DNA of 64,000 nucleotides from contig LVWL01000018.1 in assembly GCA_002092835.1 (NCBI GenBank), positions 186,001 to 250,000 of the forward strand, written 5' to 3'. Numbering within the stretch: position 1 is the first letter of the stretch; each line of letters opens with the position of its first letter. A program made the translations under genes and the position numbers. Below, piece after piece: positions 28,203-38,345 of this stretch. Origin of the DNA: Campylobacter concisus. GTDB lineage: Bacteria; Campylobacterota; Campylobacteria; Campylobacterales; Campylobacteraceae. The notes beneath the pieces are model-generated. The model was not told where the DNA came from, made no database searches, and saw only the letters and a list, made by a program, of their open reading frames with translations.

Positions 28203-29780
28203 ATGATAAATAAACTAGACGAGCTAGGTCTAAAAGAGATCAAAAAGATAAATCACAATCTAAGCTATGATGAGCTTTTTGAGCTTGAAAAGGCAAACAA
28301 CGAGGGCAGAGTTTCAAGCAACGGCACATTTATGGTTGATACGGGAATTTTTACTGGAAGAAGCCCAAAAGATAAGTACTTTGTAAAACAAGATCCGAGT
28401 CAGAAGTATATCGCTTGGGGCAAGATAAATCAGCCTATCACAAAAGAGCTTTTTGACAAGCTTCTTAAAAAAGCAAAAGAGCAGCTAAGTGGCAAAGAAA
28501 TTTTCATCCAAGATGCATTTTGTGGAGCTAGTAAAAAGAGCCAAAAATCAGTCCGCTTCGTCACTGAAGTAGCGTGGCAAGCGCACTTTGTAAAAAATAT
28601 GTTTATCCGTCCAAGTGAAGCGGAGCTAGCTAAATTTGAGCCTGATTTTGTAGTATATAACGCTTGCAAGACAAAAAATGAGGACTACAAGGCTGATGGG
28701 CTACATTCAGAGGTTTTTGTTATCTTTAACGTCGAGGAAAATGTTGCAGTAATCGGCGGCACATGGTATGGCGGCGAGATGAAAAAAGGCATTTTTTCTA
28801 TGATGAACTACTGGTTGCCACTTGAGGGTAAGCTAAGTATGCACTGCTCTGCAAACGTAGGCGAGAAAGGCGATACAGCGCTATTTTTTGGTCTATCTGG
28901 CACTGGCAAAACGACACTTTCAACTGATCCAAAACGCAAACTAATAGGCGATGATGAGCACGGCTGGGACGATGATGGCGTATTTAACTTCGAGGGTGGC
29001 TGCTATGCAAAATGTATAAACCTTGATCCAAGTAGTGAGCCAGAAATTTATGCAGCGATCAGGCGTGATGCGCTACTTGAAAATGTCGTGGCTGACGAAA
29101 ATGGCGTGGTTGATTACAAAGATGGCTCAAAAACTGAAAACACACGTGTGAGCTATCCAATCTATCACATCGATAACTACGAGCCAAGCTCAAGCGCTGG
29201 CCATCCAAAAAATATCATCTTTTTAAGTGCTGACGCTTTTGGCGTGCTTCCTCCAGTTGCAAAGCTGACAAAAGAACAGGCGATGTATTATTTCCTAAGT
29301 GGCTACACAGCAAAAGTTGCTGGCACAGAGCGCGGTATAACTGAGCCTGTTGCTACTTTTAGCGCTTGCTTTGGCGAGCCATTTATGCCACTTCATCCAA
29401 CTGTATATGCAAAATTGCTTGGTGAGAAGATCGATAAGCACGGCGTTAATGTCTATCTTGTAAATACAGGCTGGAGTGGTGGTGCTTACGGTGTTGGCAA
29501 GCGTATGAGCATAAAAGCAACTCGTGCTTGCATAAATGCGATCCTTGATGGCAGCATCACAAAATGTGAATTTGAAAATTTTGATAAATTTAACTTTGCT
29601 ATACCAAAAGAGCTTGATGGTGTCGAGACAAAACTGCTAAATCCTATAAACACATGGACGCATCCGGCTGAGTATAACGCTTCACGCGATAAGCTCGCTA
29701 AAATGTTTGTTGAAAATTTTAGACGTTACGAAGATGTAAAAGAGGGCGTTGAATACGCTAAAGCTGGTCCAAAAGCTTAA
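28203..29780 (+). CDS. pckA: Phosphoenolpyruvate carboxykinase (ATP)
   Basis: PckA converts oxaloacetate to phosphoenolpyruvate with ATP, the entry to gluconeogenesis, which is central in Campylobacter because it does not use glucose. The protein has 525 residues from ATG 28203, which has AAAAGGA before it; an ATG 24 bases earlier lacks a good site. It carries '[14 protein letters not shown]', '[15 protein letters not shown]' and the kinase loop '[15 protein letters not shown]'. It sits beside pycB, which makes its substrate. Confidence 0.95.
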   Translation: MINKLDELGLKEIKKINHNLSYDELFELEKANNEGRVSSNGTFMVDTGIFTGRSPKDKYFVKQDPSQKYIAWGKINQPITKELFDKLLKKAKEQLSGKEIFIQDAFCGASKKSQKSVRFVTEVAWQAHFVKNMFIRPSEAELAKFEPDFVVYNACKTKNEDYKADGLHSEVFVIFNVEENVAVIGGTWYGGEMKKGIFSMMNYWLPLEGKLSMHCSANVGEKGDTALFFGLSGTGKTTLSTDPKRKLIGDDEHGWDDDGVFNFEGGCYAKCINLDPSSEPEIYAAIRRDALLENVVADENGVVDYKDGSKTENTRVSYPIYHIDNYEPSSSAGHPKNIIFLSADAFGVLPPVAKLTKEQAMYYFLSGYTAKVAGTERGITEPVATFSACFGEPFMPLHPTVYAKLLGEKIDKHGVNVYLVNTGWSGGAYGVGKRMSIKATRACINAILDGSITKCEFENFDKFNFAIPKELDGVETKLLNPINTWTHPAEYNASRDKLAKMFVENFRRYEDVKEGVEYAKAGPKA

Positions 29781-29787
29781 TTTGTAT

Positions 29788-29823
29788 AGCCTTGCAAAGT
29801 TTCTTGCAAGGCTAGTCTTTTTA
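29788..29823 (+). terminator. Terminator of pckA
   Basis: A perfect 10-bp stem (29788-29797 with 29804-29813) and a six-base loop are followed by AGTCTTTTT. It lies 8 bases after the pckA stop. Confidence 0.88.
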
Positions 29824-30085
29824 GTTGATATTTTTGATATGACTAAATTTAAAATATCTCTCTTCTAAATTCCAATCTCAAGTGTTACATTTGTAAATTT
29901 ATTCTAGTAAGTAACAAAATATTAGATATTACCAAATATATGAGTTACTAATAAAATTTTCCTATTACAATTAGCCTCTAGTTTTTCTTTTTGTGCTTGA
30001 ACCAGTTATCAAATATCATTTATTGTGTTGTTTTCTAAAAATTTTTATAGGTTTGAGGAGGAGATATATCGCATAAATTTAGGGT
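29824..30085. other. AT-rich intergenic stretch without a recognised gene
   Basis: This stretch between the convergent pckA and dctA terminators contains no credible open frame on either strand. It has scattered GTTACT/AGTAAC copies (about 29883-29950) that could pair loosely, and an isolated GAGGAGGAG at about 30055 with no start codon behind it. I see no riboswitch, tRNA or repeat array. Confidence 0.5.
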
Positions 30086-30117
30086 AAAAAGAAAAAATAA
30101 GGGCAAAGTTGCCTTAT
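30086..30117 (-). terminator. Terminator of dctA
   Basis: On the minus strand ATAAGGCAA pairs with TTGCCCTTAT (one bulged base) and is followed by TTTTTTCTTTTT. It lies 16 bases after the dctA stop. Confidence 0.78.
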
Positions 30118-30132
30118 GGTTATAAATGTATA

Positions 30133-31488
30133 TTATGAGTGAAAGTGAAATTCTTCTGGATGATCTAGTGCGTATCTAAATTTATCCATATCGACTTTTT
30201 TATCCCAGATAGAAACTATCATGCAACCAACAGCGTTACCGCAGAGATTGCCAACTGCACGCATCTCCGACATAAATTTATCAACGCCAAGTAGTACAGC
30301 TACGGTAACAACTGGTATGCCAGTGCTTGGAAGTGCGCTTAGTGTGCCTGCAAGGACGACAAAACCAGATCCCGTAACGCCAACAGCGCCTTTGCTTGTG
30401 ATCATTAGTACGATTAGTATGCTTATTAAATGCTCAAAGCTTAGCGGGATATTGAAAGCTTGAGCTAGGAAAATAACGCTTAGACTTAGATAGATGTTGG
30501 TGCAGTCAAGGTTAAATGAGTAGCCAGTTGGAATGATAAGACCAACAGCGCCTCTATTTATACCAGCTGATTCTAGCTTTTGCATAAGTGGCGCAAGAGC
30601 CGTTTCACTCGAGCTTGTTGCGAAGACTACCAATACCTCTTTTGAAATAAAACGCATAAATTTAAAGACATTGATTTTCGCAAAATAGCAGATAACGCCA
30701 AGCACGACAAAGATAAAAAAGCAGCTCGCAAGTGCCATAACAACCAAAAGCTCCATCATGCCAAGAAGCGTTCCGATACCAAATTTACCGATTAGATAAG
30801 CCATAGCCGAAAATGCAGCCACCGGGCTAAAGAGCATAAGCCAACTAAGAAGTTTTAAGACATAGTGCTGAATAAATTCAAGTGGCTTTAGGCAAGCTTG
30901 TTTTTTATCATGAGCTAGCAGCGAAAGTACGATGGCAACGATAATAGCCATGAAAAGTACTTGAAGTGTGTTTGATTTTATAAATGGATCAAGTATATGC
31001 ACGTAAGGAAAAATGTCATCTACTGGCACAGCTCCTCTTAAAAGATGAAGTGTATGTGCTACAAATCCGCTATTTGCGTCCATATTTGCAGCTTGAGATG
31101 TAAATTTAGCTACGCTTGAGGCATCAAGCTGAGTGTAGTCAAGATTCATACCATGTCCTGGACGAAGTGTCTCGCCAAAGATGATACCAACAGCAAGCGC
31201 AAGTGTGCTAACTATCTCAAAATAGATAAATGCCTTTAATCCAATAGAACCAAGATCTTTTAAACTCTCAAGCCCAACGATGCCTGAAACGATCGTTAAA
31301 AAGATAATAGGACCAATTAAAATTTTAAGTGCTTTTATAAAATAATCAATGCCTGGTTTGCTAGCTATACCAAGCTCAGGCGCGACCATGCCAACGATAA
31401 CACCACCAACAATACCGATCACAACCCAAAAGGCAAGATTGGTAAATAATCTTACAGCAAGATTTCCTTGCTTTTTAGTATTATTCAT
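30133..31488 (-). CDS. dctA: DctA-type C4-dicarboxylate:cation symporter
   Basis: The 451-residue protein belongs to the dicarboxylate/amino acid:cation symporter family. It has eight helices plus re-entrant hairpins. Motifs include 'KILIGPIIFLTIVSGIVGLE', 'TSSSETALAPLMQKLES' (Ser-rich hairpin HP1), and 'IPTGYSFNLDCTNIYLSLS'. The family's usual DGT in the last motif is DCT here. Overall similarity is to DctA, which takes up succinate, fumarate or malate aerobically; an aspartate or glutamate substrate cannot be excluded. It follows the cyclophilin gene by 11 bases. Confidence 0.85.
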   Translation of the reverse strand: MNNTKKQGNLAVRLFTNLAFWVVIGIVGGVIVGMVAPELGIASKPGIDYFIKALKILIGPIIFLTIVSGIVGLESLKDLGSIGLKAFIYFEIVSTLALAVGIIFGETLRPGHGMNLDYTQLDASSVAKFTSQAANMDANSGFVAHTLHLLRGAVPVDDIFPYVHILDPFIKSNTLQVLFMAIIVAIVLSLLAHDKKQACLKPLEFIQHYVLKLLSWLMLFSPVAAFSAMAYLIGKFGIGTLLGMMELLVVMALASCFFIFVVLGVICYFAKINVFKFMRFISKEVLVVFATSSSETALAPLMQKLESAGINRGAVGLIIPTGYSFNLDCTNIYLSLSVIFLAQAFNIPLSFEHLISILIVLMITSKGAVGVTGSGFVVLAGTLSALPSTGIPVVTVAVLLGVDKFMSEMRAVGNLCGNAVGCMIVSIWDKKVDMDKFRYALDHPEEFHFHS

Positions 31489-31499
31489 AAATTTCCCCT

Positions 31500-31994
31500 T
31501 TACAGGCTTTCTCTGATCTTAGCAGAGATGATCTTATCGCCTTGTCTTATAGCGTCAAGCACCTTTAGGCTCTCTTCATCAACGCATTTTCCAAAGACTG
31601 TATGTACGCCATCAAGATGAGGTTGTTTGCTATGACAGATGAAAAACTGTGATCCGCCAGTATCACGCCCCGCGTGAGCCATGCTTAGGCTACCGCGCTC
31701 GTGTTTTACCTTTTGGTTGTCGCATTCACATTTTATTCTCCAGCCAGGACCGCCTGTACCTGTGCCATTTGGACAACCGCCTTGGATGACAAAATTTGGT
31801 ATAACTCTGTGAAAATTTAGACCATTATAAAAGCCTGATTTTATCAAATGGATAAAATTTGCGACAGCTTGTGGAGCTTCTTCGGCAAAAAGTTCAAGTC
31901 TGATCTCGCCTTTGTCTGTCTCTAAAACTACAAATTTATCTTTTTTAAGTTCATCTAAATTTATATCATAAACTTTTAATTCATCAAAACGCAT
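31500..31994 (-). CDS. ppiB: Cyclophilin-type peptidyl-prolyl isomerase
   Basis: The enzyme catalyses cis-trans isomerisation of prolyl bonds. The 164-residue cytoplasmic cyclophilin has the catalytic stretch '[17 protein letters not shown]' with the key Arg, then '[20 protein letters not shown]' and '[11 protein letters not shown]'. There is no signal peptide. It lies between yebC and dctA with 11-base gaps on each side; C. jejuni also pairs this gene with yebC. Confidence 0.92.
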   Translation of the reverse strand: MRFDELKVYDINLDELKKDKFVVLETDKGEIRLELFAEEAPQAVANFIHLIKSGFYNGLNFHRVIPNFVIQGGCPNGTGTGGPGWRIKCECDNQKVKHERGSLSMAHAGRDTGGSQFFICHSKQPHLDGVHTVFGKCVDEESLKVLDAIRQGDKIISAKIRESL

Positions 31995-32005
31995 GTATTT
32001 CCCTT

Positions 32006-32713
32006 TTATTCGATATTTGTATAAACTGCTTGAACATCATCATCATCTTCTAGCTTATCAAGAAGTCTCTCAACCTCAAGCATTTGCTCTTCGCTTAGAT
32101 TCACGGTTTGATTTGGTAAGTATTGAAGTGAAGCTTTTTTAACCACTAAATTTAGCTTTTCGATACCTTCATGAAGTGTGCCAAAATTTGCATAATCACC
32201 GTATACAAATAGCGTCTCATCGTCAGCCTCGATATCGCTTAGGCCGTAGTCTATCAGCTCAAGCTCGATCTCTTCGATGTCTGTGCTTGGTTTTTCAAGC
32301 TCAAAAACACTCTTTCTCGTAAACATAAAGCTAAGGCTTCCGCTTGGTAAAATTTCTCCGCCATTTTTACTAAAGATCGATTTTACGTTTGCAACTGTTC
32401 TAGTTGGATTATCAGTCGCACACTCGACGATGATCTGCACGCCGTGAGCGGCTTTGCCGTCGTAAAAAATAGTCTTAATATCGGCACTGTCTTTGCCATT
32501 TGCTCTTTTTATAGCAGCATCGATGTTGTCTTTTGGCATATTTTCAGCTTTTGCTGCTGCGATAGCTGCACGAAGCTTAGGGTTCATATCTGGATCACAT
32601 CCACCATCTTTTGCAGCTACTGTTATAGCTTTTGCAAGTTTTGGAAATACCTTGCTCATCTTATCCCATCTAGCTTCCTTTGCAGCCCTTCGGTACTCAA
32701 ATGCTCGTCCCAT
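32006..32713 (-). CDS. yebC: YebC/PmpR family (TACO1-like) protein
   Basis: The 235-residue protein starts '[20 protein letters not shown]', a YebC signature, and has '[20 protein letters not shown]' and 'VFSKNGG'-type segments of the three-domain fold. The family has been described as transcription regulators and, more recently, as translation factors that relieve stalls on proline-rich stretches. It is first in the yebC-ppiB-dctA transcript. Confidence 0.92.
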   Translation of the reverse strand: MGRAFEYRRAAKEARWDKMSKVFPKLAKAITVAAKDGGCDPDMNPKLRAAIAAAKAENMPKDNIDAAIKRANGKDSADIKTIFYDGKAAHGVQIIVECATDNPTRTVANVKSIFSKNGGEILPSGSLSFMFTRKSVFELEKPSTDIEEIELELIDYGLSDIEADDETLFVYGDYANFGTLHEGIEKLNLVVKKASLQYLPNQTVNLSEEQMLEVERLLDKLEDDDDVQAVYTNIE

Positions 32714-32851
32714 AAATATCCTTAAATAAATTTTTTACGGATTATAACTAAAAAAATTTTATACTTTTTTAAAACATTTTTAGTTTGCCAGCCAAAGCGC
32801 CTAACTTTGTAAATTTAAAAAAATATTTGGTAAAAATTTAAGCTAAAGGCA

Positions 32852-32857
32852 TATAAT
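32852..32857 (+). promoter_or_regulatory. -10 element, possible leaderless start of the copper operon
   Basis: A consensus TATAAT ends 6 bases before the ATG at 32864. With the normal 6-7 base spacing, transcription would begin at or next to the A of the ATG. No ribosome-binding site is seen upstream of that ATG, which agrees with a leaderless mRNA. Confidence 0.45.
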
Positions 32858-32863
32858 CAAGCC

Positions 32864-33418
32864 ATGATAAAAAATGCTCAAAAACAAGATGCAAAAATCT
32901 GCATAAAACTACTAAATTTAGCGATGGAAGATATCGCCTACAAGCTAAGTGGTTACGATGATCCTATTAAAAGTAATGAAATTTTAGAAATTTTTTTCAA
33001 AAGTGAGACAAATAGACTAAGCTATAAAAATGTCTTTGTTTATAAACATAATGAGGAAATTATCGCTGCTATGTGTGTATATTTTGGTGGCGACGCGGAA
33101 CAACTTGATATAGAAATTTTGCAGCATTTAAAGGCGCTTGGCAAAGACGCCCAGGTAGAAAAAGAGTGTTTTGATGATGAGTTTTATATAGATAGTATCG
33201 CTGTTGATGAAAATTTTAGAGGCCAAGGGCTTGCAAAAGAGCTCATAAGGTATTCATTTGTCAAGGCAAAAGAACTAGGGCATAAAAAGGTTTCATTAAT
33301 AGTAGATACAAATAAGCCAAAAGTTCGTAAATTTTACGAGAGTTTGGGCTTTAAATTTAATGTCAAGAAAATTGTAAATTTACATGAATACGACCATATG
33401 ATAAAGGAGATAATATGA
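32864..33418 (+). CDS. GNAT-family N-acetyltransferase
   Basis: The 184-residue protein has the GNAT acetyl-CoA loop 'DENFRGQGLAKELIRYSF', preceded by the beta strand 'FYIDSIAV' and followed by 'VDTNKPKVRKFYESLGFKF', the typical motif B. The substrate, a small molecule or a protein N-terminus, is not predictable. It overlaps the copper-chaperone gene by 4 bases (ATGA), so it is translationally coupled to the copper genes although no copper role is known for it. Confidence 0.85.
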   Translation: MIKNAQKQDAKICIKLLNLAMEDIAYKLSGYDDPIKSNEILEIFFKSETNRLSYKNVFVYKHNEEIIAAMCVYFGGDAEQLDIEILQHLKALGKDAQVEKECFDDEFYIDSIAVDENFRGQGLAKELIRYSFVKAKELGHKKVSLIVDTNKPKVRKFYESLGFKFNVKKIVNLHEYDHMIKEII

Positions 33419-33618
33419 AAACATTTGAAGCAAACAATATCCACTGCCAAAACTGCGCAAACACTATAAAAAACGCACTTGAAGATGACTTTGGCAAGAT
33501 AGAAGTTGATCTTAGCAAAGAGCCAAGACAAGTTAGGGTTGATCTTAAAGATAGTGAAGTTGAAAAATTTAAATCTGAAATGGCTGATCTTGGATTTGAC
33601 GTTATAAAGGAGCTTTGA
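33415..33618 (+). CDS. copZ: CopZ-like copper chaperone (HMA domain)
   Basis: The 67-residue protein is a single heavy-metal-associated domain with the metal motif 'HCQNCANTI' (C-x2-C) after the first strand. CopZ proteins carry Cu(I) to the CopA pump. It is placed immediately before copA (1-base gap) and overlaps the GNAT gene. The same chaperone-pump pairing occurs in C. jejuni. Confidence 0.87.
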   Translation: MKTFEANNIHCQNCANTIKNALEDDFGKIEVDLSKEPRQVRVDLKDSEVEKFKSEMADLGFDVIKEL

Positions 33619-33619
33619 T

Positions 33620-35797
33620 ATGCCTTTAAAAGTCAAGCTAAATATAGCGGGAATGAGCTGCGTAAATTGCTCAAACGCTATCGAGAAAGTTTCTAAAAAG
33701 ATAGATGGGGTGCTTGAAGCAAATGTAAATTTTGCAAATGCAAGCGGCGAATTTGTCCTAAAAGACGCTAGCGTGCGTGAAGTTTTAGAGCAAAAGATAA
33801 AGAAGCTTGGCTATTTTGTGGCGACAAATATTGATGAATTTGAAGCCAAAAGAGACGAGCATATAACTGCGATCAGAAATAAATTTATATTTGCATTTCT
33901 AGCGAGCATGGTCATCATGGCGCTTGAGATGTTTGTAAGGCCTAGCGTGGTTGTAAATTTAGCCATTTTAGCGCTTGGCTTTTTGGTGCTAGCTTTTAGT
34001 GGCAAAGACTTCTTTGCTCACGCCATAGAGGCTGTTAAAAACAAAAACTACGATATGAACGTGCTTGTAGCTCTTGGAAGCGGCAGTGCATTTTTATACT
34101 CGCTTTTTGTTGTGATCTTTTCAGATTTCATCCCAGATGATCTAAAAAATGTCTATGTCTCGGGCGCAGCGATGATAATAGCCTTTGTTTTGCTAGGTAA
34201 GTATCTTGAAGAGCGCTCAAAGGCAAAGGCAGGCGACTACCTAAAGACGCTACTTAAAATTTCGCCAAAGACCGCCTTTTTGGTCATGCCAGATGGACAT
34301 AGTAAAGAGGTAAATGTAAATGAGCTAAAAGCAGGCGACATCGTCATCGTAAAAAATGGCTACAACATTCCAAGTGATGGCGTGATAGTTCAAGGTGGCG
34401 CTGAGATAGATGCTTCTATGCTTACAGGAGAGAGCTTGCCAGTTTATAAAGAGGTGGGAGATGGCGTATTTGCCGGCACTCTAAACACAAATGGCTACAT
34501 AAGCGTCAAGGTGACAAAGAGCTCTTACGAGAGCTTGCTATCTCAAATTTTAAACCTACTAAGCGACGCTAGCTCTAAAAAGATGCCTATCGGACGGCTG
34601 GCTGACAAGATAGCAAACATCTTTGTGCCAAGTGTCGTGGCGATCTCAGTTCTTACATTTTTAATATGGATAATTTTTAGTGGAAATTTCGCCTATGCGA
34701 TCTCTAGCGCGATCTGCGTTTTAATAATCTCATGTCCATGCGCTCTTGGACTTGCTACGCCAATAGCAATAGTAAGCTCGCTTGCACGTGGTGCAAAAGC
34801 TGGAATTTTAGTAAAAAATCCAGAAGTTTTAGAGCTAATAAAAGATGCTAAATTCGTAGCATTTGACAAAACAGGCACACTTAGTAAAGGGCAAATCAGC
34901 GTCAAAAGCTCAAATTTAAGCGAGCAAGATTTAGCTCTTATCGCTTCTGCTGAAAATTTAAGTGAGCATCTCATCTCAAAAGCTATCGTTAGATATGCAA
35001 AGCAAAAATGTATAGATTTACAAAAGCTAAATGGAAAATTTCAAAATGTTGTCGGGCAAGGCATCATCTATGAGGATGAGAATAATCAGATAATAATCGG
35101 AAACGAAAAGCTGCTTTTGGCAAATGAAGTAAGTTTAAATCCGGATGAAAGTAACGCTATAAAAGAGGCTACAAACGATGGAAGCGGCGTCATACTTTGT
35201 GCTATAAATAAAAAATTTGTTGGTTTTTTAACGCTTAGTGATGAGCTAAAAGACGAGGCAAGCGATGTTATAAACGAGCTTACAGGTCTAAATTTACAAA
35301 GTGTGATCCTTTCAGGCGATGATGAGAAGGTGGTTGCAAGTATTGCCAAGAAGCTAAATGTGAGTAAATATCACGCAAATATGCTGCCTGAAGATAAATT
35401 TAATGAGATAAAAGAGCTTACAAATCATGGTGGCGTTATCTTTGTTGGAGATGGCGTAAACGACTCACCATCACTTAAAGAAGCAAGTGTTGGTATCGCT
35501 ATGAACTCGGGCTCAGATATCGCAAAGGGTGCCGGAGATATCGTGCTTGTTAAAAATGATTTGCGTGGAGTGACTGGACTAGTTAGATTAGCAAATGCTA
35601 CTATGGCAAACATAAAAGAAAATTTATTTTGGGCGTTTATGTATAACGCGATTTGTATCCCGGTGGCTGCAGGCGTGCTCTACCCTGTCTTTGGGCTACT
35701 TTTAAGCCCAGTTTATGGCTCAATGGCGATGTGTCTTAGCTCTGTTACTGTCGTTTTAAACGCACTTAGACTTAGATATCTACGACTTAAGGATTAA
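33620..35797 (+). CDS. copA: Copper-exporting P1B-type ATPase CopA
   Basis: CopA pumps Cu(I) out of the cytoplasm. The 725-residue protein has one N-terminal HMA domain ('AGMSCVNCSNAI'), eight membrane helices, the actuator 'LTGESLPVYKE', the ion-path 'ISCPCALGLATP', the phosphorylated Asp in 'FDKTGTLSKG', and 'VGDGVNDSPSLKEA'. The CPC motif and partner CopZ indicate Cu(I) rather than zinc or cobalt. No CueR or CsoR gene or clear operator is visible nearby. Confidence 0.93.
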   Translation: MPLKVKLNIAGMSCVNCSNAIEKVSKKIDGVLEANVNFANASGEFVLKDASVREVLEQKIKKLGYFVATNIDEFEAKRDEHITAIRNKFIFAFLASMVIMALEMFVRPSVVVNLAILALGFLVLAFSGKDFFAHAIEAVKNKNYDMNVLVALGSGSAFLYSLFVVIFSDFIPDDLKNVYVSGAAMIIAFVLLGKYLEERSKAKAGDYLKTLLKISPKTAFLVMPDGHSKEVNVNELKAGDIVIVKNGYNIPSDGVIVQGGAEIDASMLTGESLPVYKEVGDGVFAGTLNTNGYISVKVTKSSYESLLSQILNLLSDASSKKMPIGRLADKIANIFVPSVVAISVLTFLIWIIFSGNFAYAISSAICVLIISCPCALGLATPIAIVSSLARGAKAGILVKNPEVLELIKDAKFVAFDKTGTLSKGQISVKSSNLSEQDLALIASAENLSEHLISKAIVRYAKQKCIDLQKLNGKFQNVVGQGIIYEDENNQIIIGNEKLLLANEVSLNPDESNAIKEATNDGSGVILCAINKKFVGFLTLSDELKDEASDVINELTGLNLQSVILSGDDEKVVASIAKKLNVSKYHANMLPEDKFNEIKELTNHGGVIFVGDGVNDSPSLKEASVGIAMNSGSDIAKGAGDIVLVKNDLRGVTGLVRLANATMANIKENLFWAFMYNAICIPVAAGVLYPVFGLLLSPVYGSMAMCLSSVTVVLNALRLRYLRLKD

Positions 35798-35800
35798 AAT

Positions 35801-36340
35801 TTGAAACTTGGAGAACTTTATAGCGTTGTAGCGGCTGCGCTTGCTGCAAATTTTAGTGGCATTTTGGATGTTTCATCTTTTATGCGTATCAAAAAGACAA
35901 ATGCGTGGATAACGCAGACTAATAGCGAAGCAAATAAAAAAGGCAATGAACTTTATACCAAATTTATTAAAGATGAAAGTAGTGCTGCTTTATGTGACGA
36001 TTTTGTCATTTTAAAGTCAAAATTTGAGGCAAGTTACTATTTTTCTTCTGCAAGAGATGATCTAGCTCAATTTTATAAGGCTATAAATTTTCAGCCAAAG
36101 ATGGGCGAGGTTGATAGCATCTCAAATCAGCTAATTTTAATAGCAAATATTTTAAAAAGCGAAGCATCTAATGAGTCTATGAAACTTCTTGCAGCTTTTA
36201 GTGTCTCATTTTTCTTGCCTTATGCTAAACAGCTTTCAAGAGATATCCAAAAAGACGCAACTAGCAATTTTTATAAATCAATGGGATATTTTTTAGAGGA
36301 TTTTTGCTTAGTTTTAGAAACTATTATTGGTAAGGCTTAG
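35801..36340 (+). CDS. All-helical protein, possibly TorD-like chaperone
   Basis: The 179-residue protein starts with TTG at 35801, 4 bases after copA, and is predicted all-helical with no signal peptide. The C-terminal half ('SFFLPYAKQLSRDIQKDATS' followed by 'NFYKSMGYFLEDF') resembles the TorD/DmsD fold that proofreads Tat-exported molybdoenzymes. The central E-x-D-H signature is not clear, so the call is tentative. It converges with the next gene, overlapping it by 17 bases. Confidence 0.5.
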   Translation: MKLGELYSVVAAALAANFSGILDVSSFMRIKKTNAWITQTNSEANKKGNELYTKFIKDESSAALCDDFVILKSKFEASYYFSSARDDLAQFYKAINFQPKMGEVDSISNQLILIANILKSEASNESMKLLAAFSVSFFLPYAKQLSRDIQKDATSNFYKSMGYFLEDFCLVLETIIGKA

Positions 36341-36731
36341 TTTTAGCCTGTGCCATTTCTATCATTTGAGTTTTAATACTTAAAATGTTATTTTGAATGG
36401 CTGACTGCTCTAAATTTAAGTAATGAAGCATTTGCATAGAGTTACGATCTTTTAGGCTTTGGATGCTTGAAATTTGATGCGAAATATCTAGCTTTTGATC
36501 TTGTAATTTTTCTAAGTCTTTTTGTAACTGTATGGCACTTGCTTTATTAATAATTATAGGGGAAATTTTAGCATCCTCTCTTTGTTCTACATGTACTTCA
36601 TTGCTTCTAACAATATCTTTCTTGTCATAGCCAGAAGATACTAGCATGCTTGTTTTTGAGCTATTTGAAGAGATAGATGTATAGCCATCATGATAGAAAA
36701 TATTTGAGTTCATATTCGCATCTATTTGCAT
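36324..36731 (-). CDS. Small coiled-coil protein of unknown function
   Basis: The 135-residue protein has a Ser/Asn-rich N-terminal half and a helical C-terminal half with heptad character ('LQKDLEKLQDQKLDISHQIS'). There is no signal peptide or membrane segment. A purine-rich AGGAAGGA lies just before the ATG, which supports expression. I do not recognise a family. The rest of the gap to argH (36732-36926) is AT-rich. Confidence 0.6.
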   Translation of the reverse strand: MQIDANMNSNIFYHDGYTSISSNSSKTSMLVSSGYDKKDIVRSNEVHVEQREDAKISPIIINKASAIQLQKDLEKLQDQKLDISHQISSIQSLKDRNSMQMLHYLNLEQSAIQNNILSIKTQMIEMAQAKTKPYQ

Positions 36732-36926
36732 ATCATCCTTCCTCTTATAGATTATTTTTATTTTAAACTATATTCAATAGGAAATTAAAATAGTTTTTAA
36801 AAAGTTATATTTTGAATTATATTTCCATATCCTTAAAGATAAATTATTTTTTGCAACTTTATAGTTAAAATACCCAGTTAAGCGCTATTTTGTTAAAATC
36901 ACGCAAAACTAATTAAAGGCAAAGCT

Positions 36927-38345
36927 ATGAAAGAAGAGAAAAACGCACACAAAAAGATGTGGGAGGGCAGATTTAGCAAGGCTAGCTCGAAGTTACTTGA
37001 GGAATTTAACGCTTCTATAAATTTTGATAAAAATCTTTTTGAAGAGGATATCGCTGGCAGTAAGGCACATGCTAAAATGCTAGGAATTTGCGGAATTTTG
37101 AAAAAAGACGAGTCAGAGGCGATCATAAAGGGGCTGGACGAGATTTTATCTGAGATAAGAGCAGGTAAATTCGAGTTTAAGCTAGAAGATGAAGATATAC
37201 ACATGGCAGTTGAGAAGCGACTTAGCCAGATCATCGGCGCCGAGCTTGGAGGCAGACTGCACACAGCTAGAAGCAGAAATGACCAAGTTGCGCTTGATTT
37301 TAAATTTTACGTATTGAAGAAAAATTTAGAAATTTCATCTCTCATCAAAGAGCTTATTGCCACGCTTACAAATTTGGCAAAAAACCACAAAGATACGCTA
37401 ATGCCAGGCTACACACATCTTCAACACGCTCAGCCAGTAAGCCTTAGCTATCACTTGCTAGCATATGCATTTATGTTTAAAAGAGATTTCGAGCGTTTTG
37501 TTAGCTCATATGAGCGAAACAACCTAAGTCCACTTGGTTCAGCAGCCCTTGCAGGCACTCCTCATAAGATAGATAGGGGCATCGTTGCAAGCGAGCTTGG
37601 CTTTGCAGGCTGCACGCAAAATGCGATGGATAGCGTGAGCGACCGTGATTTTGCGCTGGAAATTTTATTTAACATTAGCGTTTTTATGACGCATGCTTCT
37701 AGACTTTGCGAGGAGCTTATACTTTGGAGCTCACAAGAATTTGGCTTTGTAAGCATTAGCGACGCTTATAGCACGGGCAGCTCTATCATGCCTCAAAAGA
37801 AAAATCCAGATGTAGCCGAACTCATACGCGGCAAAACTGGGCGTGTAAATGGAAATTTGGTAGCGTTACTAACCACGATGAAAGGCCTGCCACTTGCTTA
37901 CAATAAAGATATGCAAGAAGATAAAGAGGGTGTGTTTGACAGTGTCTCAACCATTTTAAGCTCAGCCACCATCCTAAATGAGATGATAAAAACGGCTAAA
38001 TTTAATGAAAAAAACATGCTAAAAGCTACAAAAACTGGGCATCTAAGTGCGACTGATTTGGCAGACTATCTAGTGCGTGAAAAAAACATCCCGTTTAGAA
38101 CGGCACATTTTATCACAGGTAAAGCTGTCGCAAAGGCTGAAAGTTTAGGACTTGATTTGAGTGAATTAAATGAAGAGCAGCTAAAAAGTGTCGATGAAAA
38201 TTTAGATACAAATGCTATTAAATTTTTAGATCTTCATGCTTCAAAAGAGGCACGTTGTTCGCAGGGCGGCACGGCAAATAAAAGCGTTGATGAGCAGATA
38301 GAAATTTTAGATGCTTGGTTGGAAAATCGAGGAGAAATCAAATGA
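36927..38345 (+). CDS. argH: Argininosuccinate lyase
   Basis: ArgH splits argininosuccinate to arginine and fumarate. The 472-residue protein has '[20 protein letters not shown]' at the N-terminus, '[15 protein letters not shown]', '[16 protein letters not shown]' with the catalytic His, and the superfamily signature '[12 protein letters not shown]'. A -10-like TAAAAT lies at 36894-36899. In C. jejuni argH adjoins pckA; here it is separated, and an AAA/TOPRIM gene follows with an ATGA overlap. Confidence 0.95.
   Translation: MKEEKNAHKKMWEGRFSKASSKLLEEFNASINFDKNLFEEDIAGSKAHAKMLGICGILKKDESEAIIKGLDEILSEIRAGKFEFKLEDEDIHMAVEKRLSQIIGAELGGRLHTARSRNDQVALDFKFYVLKKNLEISSLIKELIATLTNLAKNHKDTLMPGYTHLQHAQPVSLSYHLLAYAFMFKRDFERFVSSYERNNLSPLGSAALAGTPHKIDRGIVASELGFAGCTQNAMDSVSDRDFALEILFNISVFMTHASRLCEELILWSSQEFGFVSISDAYSTGSSIMPQKKNPDVAELIRGKTGRVNGNLVALLTTMKGLPLAYNKDMQEDKEGVFDSVSTILSSATILNEMIKTAKFNEKNMLKATKTGHLSATDLADYLVREKNIPFRTAHFITGKAVAKAESLGLDLSELNEEQLKSVDENLDTNAIKFLDLHASKEARCSQGGTANKSVDEQIEILDAWLENRGEIK

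Noticed and set aside
29880..29950. Repeated GTTACT/AGTAAC hexamers as an operator or small array
   Set aside because: Copies are few, imperfect and irregularly spaced in AT-rich DNA.
30050..30075. Strong SD-like GAGGAGGAG in the gap after pckA
   Set aside because: No ATG, GTG or TTG follows at usable spacing and no open frame exists, so it is probably chance.
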